From an uncultured Sphingomonas sp. (GTDB lineage: Bacteria; Pseudomonadota; Alphaproteobacteria; Sphingomonadales; Sphingomonadaceae), in the NCBI GenBank assembly GCA_934555855.1, contig CAKTFL010000017.1, forward strand, positions 1 through 12,397: 12,397 nt of DNA, in the 5' to 3' direction. Position 1 is the stretch's first letter. Each line of letters opens with the position of its first letter. Shown one piece after another: positions 7,595 through 12,397 of this stretch. A program made the position numbers and the translations under genes. Below the pieces are notes generated by a model, which was not told the origin of the DNA, searched no databases, and saw only the letters and a program-made list of their open reading frames with translations.

Positions 7595-9337
7595 ATGGCC
7601 ATCTTTCTTGTCGCTACCGCCGACCCCGCCTTCGCCGCAAACGCGGAAAGCGCAGCGCGGGCGCAGTTCGCGGCGCACGGTTTTCGCCGGGTAGAGACGG
7701 TCGGGCTGGACGGCTGGCGACTTCTCCATGCGGAGCCGATCGCCGGCGGCCCGGACACCTTCCTGCGCCGCGGCGAGGACCTGGTCGCGGTCGCCGGGAC
7801 GGTGATGGTCGACGGCATGATGGGACCGGCGGCGCTGGAGCGGCTGCTGGAACCGGACATGCTGCCTCGCCCTGACTGGAACCGCATTGGCGGGACCTTC
7901 GTCGCGCTGGTCAGGCGGGGCGGACGGACCTTCGTCTTCGGCGATTACTTCGGCTGTTTTCAGCTGTTCCATGACAACGGCGAGCGGGTGTTCTCCACGT
8001 CGCAGCTGGCGGCGATCGGCGCGCTGCCGCGGATCAGTTTCGCGCCACAGGGGCTGTACGAGTGGGTCCTCGGGGTCTGCTCGATCGGCAACGACACGGT
8101 GTTCAACGAGCTGAAGATGCTCGGCCCGGAACGGCTGGTCGAGCTGACGGCGGACGGCACGGCCTCCCATCCGCTCGCCAAACCGCTGACGGAACCTGCC
8201 ACGATGCCGCTGACAGAGCGGGTCGCAATGGGCCGCGACCGGGTTATGCGGGTGGCGGAAAGCTATGCCCGTACGTTTGGCGACGCGATCAACTGCCCCT
8301 TGTCGGGCGGGTTCGATTCCCGGCTGGCGCTGGCAGCGTTGCGCGCGGCGGGGAGCCGACCGAACGTCTATGTCTATGGCCCGCCTGGTGCCGCAGACGT
8401 GGAGGTGGCGCTCGCCATCGGCCGGGCGGAGGGGTTTCCAGTCGAGTGGATCGACAAGCAGGCCGCGCCGATCGCGCTTGACGCCTTTTCCGCGCAGGTG
8501 GAGCGCAATTTCCACGACCTCGATGGGCTGCCGAACTTCGGCAACCTGTTCGACAATGGCGTCAATGCCGCCGCCCGCGATGCGCGGCATGTCGACGGAT
8601 CACTGGCGGTGTCGGGCGGGGCGGGCGAGGTGTTCCGTGATTATTTCACGCTGCCCGACCGGCCCGCGTCGGCCTGGACGCTGACCCGCAGCTTCAGCTC
8701 GCGCTTTCTGCGAAGCGACGTGACGAGCGAGTTCGATCCCGACACCTATCGCTGGCGCATCGCTGACAAGGTCGCGCAGGCGCTGGGCAGCGAGGACCGG
8801 GACGAGCCGCTGGCGCGCGAGCGGCTGGAGCAGGCCTATCCACGTGTGCGGATGCGCGCGCTGTTCCGGTGGGAGATCAACGCCGAAACCCGGCATGGCC
8901 CTTATGGCATGATGTTCATCGACCCCGGCGTGATCGCTGCGGCGACGAGCGCGCCGATCCGCCTGCGCCGGGCGGGGCGGCTCCAGGCGATGCTGATCGC
9001 CGCGATCGACCCCGCGCTGGCGCGGCACCGCTCCGCTTACGGCCATTGCTTCGACGGGCCGCCGGGACTTCGGCTGCGGCTGGACGAGGCGGCGACGCGC
9101 TGCCGGCCGGTATGGCTGCGCGAGCGGACCTATGCCCTGAAGCGCAGGCGCGGCGCGATGATGGACGAGCATGGCGGTTTGTTGTCGCCCGAGTACATGG
9201 GTCGGGTGATCGACCTGGAGTTCCCGGTCATGCGCCGCTTCTTTCATGTGGAGCGGATCACCGATGGCGGCCTGTGGCGGCGGGTCGCCTGCCTGGAATA
9301 TCTCGCCCAGCGGCTGGGCAGCCGGCTGTCCGCCTGA
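7595..9337 (+). CDS. Asparagine-synthetase-like protein with degenerate glutaminase domain
   Basis: Protein of 580 aa with the two-domain layout of AsnB-type amidotransferases. Residues 60-185 resemble the class II glutaminase core (RIGGTFVALVRRGGRTFVF at 97-115, GDYFGCFQLFH at 116-126, FSTSQLAAIGAL at 133-144). The C-terminal synthetase domain has an intact ATP-pyrophosphatase loop PLSGGFDSRLALAAL at 235-249 (SGGxDS). The mature enzyme should begin Met-Cys, with Cys2 hydrolysing glutamine; this one begins MAIFLVATAD and I see no substitute Cys. It may therefore activate a carboxyl group by adenylation using free ammonia or another nucleophile. The neighbours are exosortase A-associated glycan genes, so sugar or glycan amidation is a reasonable guess. 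Lasso-peptide cyclases also have such degenerate N-termini, but no precursor or leader-peptidase gene is in view. It diverges from topoisomerase IB over 90 bp, has a weak ribosome site (GGGCGG), and converges with the ligase gene with no spacer. Confidence 0.88.
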   Translation: MAIFLVATADPAFAANAESAARAQFAAHGFRRVETVGLDGWRLLHAEPIAGGPDTFLRRGEDLVAVAGTVMVDGMMGPAALERLLEPDMLPRPDWNRIGGTFVALVRRGGRTFVFGDYFGCFQLFHDNGERVFSTSQLAAIGALPRISFAPQGLYEWVLGVCSIGNDTVFNELKMLGPERLVELTADGTASHPLAKPLTEPATMPLTERVAMGRDRVMRVAESYARTFGDAINCPLSGGFDSRLALAALRAAGSRPNVYVYGPPGAADVEVALAIGRAEGFPVEWIDKQAAPIALDAFSAQVERNFHDLDGLPNFGNLFDNGVNAAARDARHVDGSLAVSGGAGEVFRDYFTLPDRPASAWTLTRSFSSRFLRSDVTSEFDPDTYRWRIADKVAQALGSEDRDEPLARERLEQAYPRVRMRALFRWEINAETRHGPYGMMFIDPGVIAAATSAPIRLRRAGRLQAMLIAAIDPALARHRSAYGHCFDGPPGLRLRLDEAATRCRPVWLRERTYALKRRRGAMMDEHGGLLSPEYMGRVIDLEFPVMRRFFHVERITDGGLWRRVACLEYLAQRLGSRLSA

Positions 9338-9345
9338 TCAGGCGG
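9330..9345. repeat. Perfect 16-bp palindrome spanning both convergent stop codons
   Basis: CCGCCTGATCAGGCGG is its own reverse complement. Its central six bases are the two abutting stops, TGA of the asparagine-synthetase-like gene (9335-9337) and TCA, the complement of the ligase TGA (9338-9340). The four outer bases on each side also pair. It may act as a weak bidirectional terminator or be a by-product of compact convergent ends; there is no loop or T-run. Confidence 0.6.
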
Positions 9346-10684
9346 GGACGGTGGCGTGCGGGCGCCGGATCAGGCCGGGCGTGCCCTCCGCCTCCTCCCG
9401 CTTGCGCGACAGATAGGTGTCCAGCCCGATCTGCGCGCCGACGAGCATCAGCACGAACGGCTGGAGCGCGATCCCGACAAAGGCGGCGCCGAGCAGGTAG
9501 ATGAGGTGCGCCGCCTGAAGCGCGTTGGCCAGCGAGCCGGCCCACGCTTCAGCGCTTTCCGGATCGCGATAGCGGCGGCGCAGCACCTCCATGCGGACCA
9601 GCCCGGCGATGTTGAGGATCAGCCACAGGATCAGCCCCGGATAGCCCTGTTCCCCCAACATCTGGAAATAGGCGCTGTGCCAGGCGCGCGCCTGGTCATA
9701 GGCGATGCGCGTTCCTTCGCCGGTGCTCGGATCGGCCTTCAGCACCAGTTTCAGCTTGTTCTGCTTGAAAGCGTAGAAGCCGCCGCCGAGCGGATGCGCG
9801 CGCGCATAGTCCAGCGTCCATGCCCAGACCGCGAGCCGGGTCGAGGCGGACTCGTCAGAGTCGTAGGTCTTGATGGTGTTCATCCGCTGCGTATACGCGG
9901 CCGGCAGGAACGGCACGGCGATCACTGTCAGCCCAACCGCCAGGCCGGCGTACAGCAGCTTGTGCCGGGCTGTCCGCCACATCAGCAGGCCGAGCAGGCC
10001 GATGCACAGCAACCCCGTCCGCGCGGAGGTACCGACCGGGATCAGCAGGCAGGCGAAGCACAAGGCGTAGCAGAACAGCTTCGCGCGCCAGTCCGGCGGG
10101 AACACGGTGCCGTATCGCGTGAACCACAGGATCACTGGAATGATGGCGATGGCTACGGCGGAGATGGTACTGCCCTCGTACAGGCCGCTGTTGTTGGTCA
10201 CCATCAGGTTGAGTTCGCCATAGCCGCCGCCGCTGACCACCGTCTTCACCCCGCCGACGATGATGATCGTCGCGGCGGACAGGATCATGTACAGAAGCAG
10301 CGTCTCTATCCTGAGGCGGGTCCGCAGCGTCAGAGGCAGGAAAGCGGCGAAGACGAGCGCCTTCCAGGTAAAATCCCAGGTGTCATAGGCATCGGCCGGG
10401 AAATCGGCATTGGCGGTGGTATAGCCGCACCAGGCGGTGAGCACGAGCAGCAGCAACTGGCGCGGCGCGATCCGCAGGTCGCGCTTGTCGTCGAAGATCA
10501 ACCAGCCGCCGATCGCCGCTGCGCCGGCAATCATTGAAATCGGGACGGAGTTGAGCAGCCAGTAGGTAAGCCGTTGCGGCGAGACCACGTCGATGTAGAC
10601 ATAGGTGCAGACCAGCAGGAACGGGCGCCCGAGCCCGAGCGCGAACATGCCGGCGAGAAAGGCGATCAGGACCAGGTCATGCAT
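9338..10684 (-). CDS. O-antigen ligase/polymerase-like membrane protein, exosortase A-associated O-glycosylation ligase type
   Basis: Polytopic inner-membrane protein of 448 aa with about ten hydrophobic segments, resembling the putative O-glycosylation ligase found with exosortase A/PEP-CTERM loci (the TIGR03097-type family, from recognition). Such proteins are thought to transfer or polymerise lipid-linked glycans on the periplasmic side; substrate and acceptor are unknown. The N-terminus (GRPFLLVCTYVYIDVVSPQR, 19-38) is typical of this group. Wzy/WaaL-like features follow: PVGTSARTGLL (216-226), STRLAVWAWTLDYARAHPLG (281-300), and AWHSAYFQMLGEQGYPGL (334-351) with a likely functional His336 in the large periplasmic loop. 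The C-terminal 25 residues are charged and cytoplasmic-looking. The start at 10684 overlaps by 8 bp the end of a 49-codon ORF, suggesting coupled translation. The gene converges with the asparagine-synthetase-like gene with no spacer. Confidence 0.9.
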   Translation of the reverse strand: MHDLVLIAFLAGMFALGLGRPFLLVCTYVYIDVVSPQRLTYWLLNSVPISMIAGAAAIGGWLIFDDKRDLRIAPRQLLLLVLTAWCGYTTANADFPADAYDTWDFTWKALVFAAFLPLTLRTRLRIETLLLYMILSAATIIIVGGVKTVVSGGGYGELNLMVTNNSGLYEGSTISAVAIAIIPVILWFTRYGTVFPPDWRAKLFCYALCFACLLIPVGTSARTGLLCIGLLGLLMWRTARHKLLYAGLAVGLTVIAVPFLPAAYTQRMNTIKTYDSDESASTRLAVWAWTLDYARAHPLGGGFYAFKQNKLKLVLKADPSTGEGTRIAYDQARAWHSAYFQMLGEQGYPGLILWLILNIAGLVRMEVLRRRYRDPESAEAWAGSLANALQAAHLIYLLGAAFVGIALQPFVLMLVGAQIGLDTYLSRKREEAEGTPGLIRRPHATVPA

Positions 10685-10826
10685 CGGGCGTACCCTGCCG
10701 GCGTTCGCGCCTGAACCCGCGCCGGATGACCGGACCCTCTCGATCCAAATCGACGCGGCGGAGCAACCGCAAGCCCGCCAGCAGCATCAGTCCATGGGTG
10801 AGCAGGATCGTGAGATTGTCGATCAT
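10677..10826 (-). CDS. Small 49-aa protein of unknown function, overlapping the ligase start
   Basis: I found this ORF by translating the gap upstream of the ligase. It starts at the ATG at 10826 and ends with TGA at 10679-10677, giving 49 aa. Its stop lies inside the ligase start region, so the two frames overlap by 8 bp (ATGCATGA), an arrangement typical of translational coupling. Residues 1-22 (MIDNLTILLTHGLMLLAGLR plus LL) are hydrophobic enough for one short membrane helix. The rest is Arg-rich and charged (RRVDLDREGP, then RRGFRRERRQGT), so it could be a single-pass membrane peptide with its basic tail in the cytoplasm. It lacks an obvious Shine-Dalgarno and no function can be assigned. 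I have some impression that similar small proteins accompany this ligase in sphingomonads but cannot verify it. It might also be a chance ORF. Confidence 0.5.
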   Translation of the reverse strand: MIDNLTILLTHGLMLLAGLRLLRRVDLDREGPVIRRGFRRERRQGTPDA

Positions 10827-10909
10827 CGTGCACGCGCGCCGGCCATGAAGCGCGGCATAGGCGTCCGCAGTTGACGTGCCGTTAAGCCCGCGCTGGCATG
10901 GCGGCGATC
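10827..10909. promoter_or_regulatory. Divergent control region between small ORF/ligase and glycosyltransferase
   Basis: About 80 bp must hold the promoters for both directions. On the plus strand TTGACG (10871-10876) is a good -35 box, but 17 bases later only TGGCAT (10894-10899) is available as a -10. Transcription from it would start close to the ATG at 10910. No operator palindrome is evident. Confidence 0.3.
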
Positions 10910-12106
10910 ATGCGGATCCTGCATGTCCTCGATCACGGCCTGCCGCTGCAGAGCGGATATACGTTTCGGACGCGGGCGATCCTGAAGGCGTCGCAGGCGC
11001 AGGGCTGGGAGGTGGCGGCGGTCACTGGCCCGCGGCATCAGGGCGAGGCTCCGCCCGAAGAGATGATCGACGAACTGCGCTTCTTTCGCACGCCACCGAC
11101 ACGCGGCCGCGGGCTGCTGGCCGAGGCGAAGGGGATTGCGACGTTCGCCCGGCGGATCGATGCGGCGGCGGCGATCTTCCGACCCGACATCATCCATGTC
11201 CATTCGCCGGTGCTGGACGTCCTTGCGGCGCTGCCGGTGGCGCGGCGGCGGCGGCTGCCGCTCGTGTACGAGATCCGCGCCTTCTGGGAGGATGCGGCGG
11301 TGGGCAACGGCACGGGCCGGGAAGGAACGCTCCGCTACCGCGCCACTCGCGCGCTCGAAAGCTGGGCGGTGCGCCGAGCCGATGGCGTGGCGGTGATCTG
11401 CGACGGGCTGAAGCGCGATCTGGTCGCGCGCGGCATGGGCGCGGACGCGATCATGGTGTCGCCTAATGGCGTCGACCTCACCCTGTTCGGCACACCCCCG
11501 CCGCGCGACGAGGCGCTTGCGGCGGCGCTGGGCCTGCATGGCGCGGAGGTGATCGGCTTTATCGGCAGCTTCTACGATTATGAGGGGCTGGACGACCTGA
11601 TCGCGGCGATGCCGGCGCTGGTCGCGGCGAGGCCCGCGGCGCGGCTGCTGCTGGTGGGGGGCGGGCCTGTCGAGGATGCGCTGAAGGCGCAGGCGGCAAC
11701 GTCCCCGGTGGCGAACCACATCCACTTCGTTGGCCGCGTGCCGCACCGGGAAGTAGAGCGCTATTACGGGCTGGTCGACGTGCTCGCTTACCCCCGCAAG
11801 CGGATGCGGCTGACCGACCTGGTGACGCCGCTGAAGCCGCTGGAGGCGATGGCACAGGGGCGCCTGGTCGCCGCGTCCGACGTCGGTGGTCATCGCGAGC
11901 TGGTCCGCGACGGCGATACCGGCACGCTGTTTCCCGCCGGCGATCCGTCCGCGATCGCGACCACGCTGGCCGGGTTGCTGGCCGATCGCAGCGGGTGGGA
12001 CGAGCGCCGACAGCGGGCGCGCTGCTTTGTCGCGGCCGAGCGTAACTGGTCGTCAAACGTTTTGCGTTACGACTCGCTTTACCATGGCCTTTCAGAGTCG
12101 CAGTGA
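10910..12106 (+). CDS. Family 4 glycosyltransferase, exosortase A (PEP-CTERM) system-associated
   Basis: GT-B fold glycosyltransferase of 398 aa that would add a sugar from a nucleotide donor to a lipid-linked glycan on the cytoplasmic face of the membrane. The N-terminus MRILHVLDHGLPLQSGYTFR (1-20) is the hallmark I associate with the PEP-CTERM/exosortase A-associated glycosyltransferase group (TIGR04063-like). The acceptor half contains DIIHVHSPVLDVLA (93-106) and VYEIRAFWEDAA (119-130). The donor half has GFIGSFYDYEGLDDLI (216-231), LLLVGGGP (246-253) and TPLKPLEAMAQGRLVAASDV (306-325), followed by GGHRELV (326-332). An alternative start four codons upstream (10898, MAAI) is possible; I chose 10910 because the family begins at MRIL, and neither start has a clear Shine-Dalgarno. 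A membrane-protein gene begins 10 bp after the stop. Donor and acceptor sugars are unknown. Confidence 0.92.
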   Translation: MRILHVLDHGLPLQSGYTFRTRAILKASQAQGWEVAAVTGPRHQGEAPPEEMIDELRFFRTPPTRGRGLLAEAKGIATFARRIDAAAAIFRPDIIHVHSPVLDVLAALPVARRRRLPLVYEIRAFWEDAAVGNGTGREGTLRYRATRALESWAVRRADGVAVICDGLKRDLVARGMGADAIMVSPNGVDLTLFGTPPPRDEALAAALGLHGAEVIGFIGSFYDYEGLDDLIAAMPALVAARPAARLLLVGGGPVEDALKAQAATSPVANHIHFVGRVPHREVERYYGLVDVLAYPRKRMRLTDLVTPLKPLEAMAQGRLVAASDVGGHRELVRDGDTGTLFPAGDPSAIATTLAGLLADRSGWDERRQRARCFVAAERNWSSNVLRYDSLYHGLSESQ

Positions 12107-12116
12107 TGGAATCCAG

Positions 12117-12397
12117 ATGGGCGCAAATTCCCCCAAGAAGAGCCTGACCGGCTCCATCCCCCTCATTGGTGCGGTACTTGCCGGGGCGATAGCCGTGCTG
12201 GCGGTCACGCTGATGCCGGCGGCCACGTTTGAGTCGCTGGTCTGGACCAGCGGCATCGCCGCGCTGGTGCCGGCTGCCGAGCCGCCGCTGGGGGTGACCG
12301 CGCGCGCCGTGCTGGCGCTGGCTGGCGGAGCGATGGCGGCGGCCGTGGTCTGGTCGGCGCTGTACCTGCTGTTCGGTCCGGGCGGGTTCCTATATCG
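12117..12397 (+). CDS. Membrane protein of unknown function (3' end cut by window edge)
   Basis: The ATG at 12117 opens a frame that stays open for 93 codons to the window edge. It begins 10 bp after the glycosyltransferase stop, with GGAA (12108-12111) as a likely ribosome binding site, so it belongs to the same operon. After a short basic N-terminus (MGANSPKKS) come two hydrophobic helices, about residues 13-35 and 62-87, separated by a segment containing GIAALVPAAEPPLGVTAR (46-63). I have an impression of similar hypothetical proteins in sphingomonads but recognise no named domain. The position suggests a link to the glycan locus, though it may simply be a neighbour. An ATG at 12106, overlapping the glycosyltransferase stop, leads only to a 13-codon frame and was not used. 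Confidence 0.75.
   Translation, partial: MGANSPKKSLTGSIPLIGAVLAGAIAVLAVTLMPAATFESLVWTSGIAALVPAAEPPLGVTARAVLALAGGAMAAAVVWSALYLLFGPGGFLY

Noticed and set aside
7505..8590. Long upstream extension of the topoisomerase frame (to a 703-codon ORF)
   Set aside because: It is antisense to the asparagine-synthetase-like gene, Arg/His-rich, and lacks family similarity; it is a GC-rich shadow frame.
7595..9337. Lasso-peptide cyclase as the main reading of the asparagine-synthetase-like gene
   Set aside because: There is no precursor peptide, McjB-like protease, isopeptidase or adjacent exporter; the ABC gene is about 6 kb away with other genes between. Kept only as an alternative.
10871..10899. Firm sigma70 promoter for the glycosyltransferase
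   Set aside because: The -35 box TTGACG is good but the -10 (TGGCAT) is poor and would leave almost no leader, so it is recorded only as a weak control region.
10823..11893. 356-codon minus-strand ORF opposite the glycosyltransferase
   Set aside because: It is rich in Arg, His and Gln, as expected for an antisense frame of a GC-rich gene, and the plus strand encodes a clear GT4 enzyme.

Overview
The window is GC-rich, densely packed DNA whose gene content and protein sequences suggest a sphingomonad-type alphaproteobacterium (Sphingomonadales). The clues are a polyhydroxyalkanoate (PHA) depolymerase with thiolase, an EcfG-type stress promoter (GGAAC-N16-CGTT), a type IB topoisomerase, and glycan genes of the kind found with exosortase A (XrtA/PEP-CTERM) systems. 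The genus is inferred from recognition and was not computed.

Left part (1-4832). An MsbA-like ABC exporter runs off the left edge on the minus strand and diverges from an intracellular PHA depolymerase (phaZ, 1860-3092, plus). Converging on phaZ is a small FMN-binding split-barrel protein of the general-stress type (3114-3593, minus), with a good EcfG promoter match just upstream. Behind it on the same strand is a complete thiolase (3690-4832). Depolymerase and thiolase fit PHA/acetyl-CoA turnover, and the stress gene between them appears to have its own promoter.

Middle (4833-7594). A 443-bp gap without a credible gene holds a tandem 9-mer before the thiolase and a palindromic repeat of the widespread 'DWTPAFAG' type. 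Then comes a two-gene minus-strand operon, topoisomerase IB (6479-7504) followed 12 bp later by a MscS-type channel (5276-6466). A 90-bp divergent gap separates it from the next gene.

Right part (7595-12397). This looks like the edge of an exosortase A-associated polysaccharide locus. It holds an asparagine-synthetase-like protein with an intact PP-loop but no N-terminal catalytic Cys (7595-9337, plus), a polytopic O-antigen-ligase-like protein (9338-10684, minus), and a 49-codon ORF overlapping the ligase start by 8 bp (10677-10826, minus). Diverging from these are an XrtA-associated family 4 glycosyltransferase (10910-12106, plus) and a membrane protein cut by the right edge (from 12117). 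The asparagine-synthetase-like gene and the ligase gene end back to back with no spacer, inside a perfect 16-bp palindrome. Exosortase itself is not in the window.

I saw no rRNA, tRNA, CRISPR array, insertion sequence or prophage gene. The best candidates for something undescribed are the Cys-less asparagine-synthetase-like protein next to the XrtA glycan genes and the small ORF coupled to the ligase.
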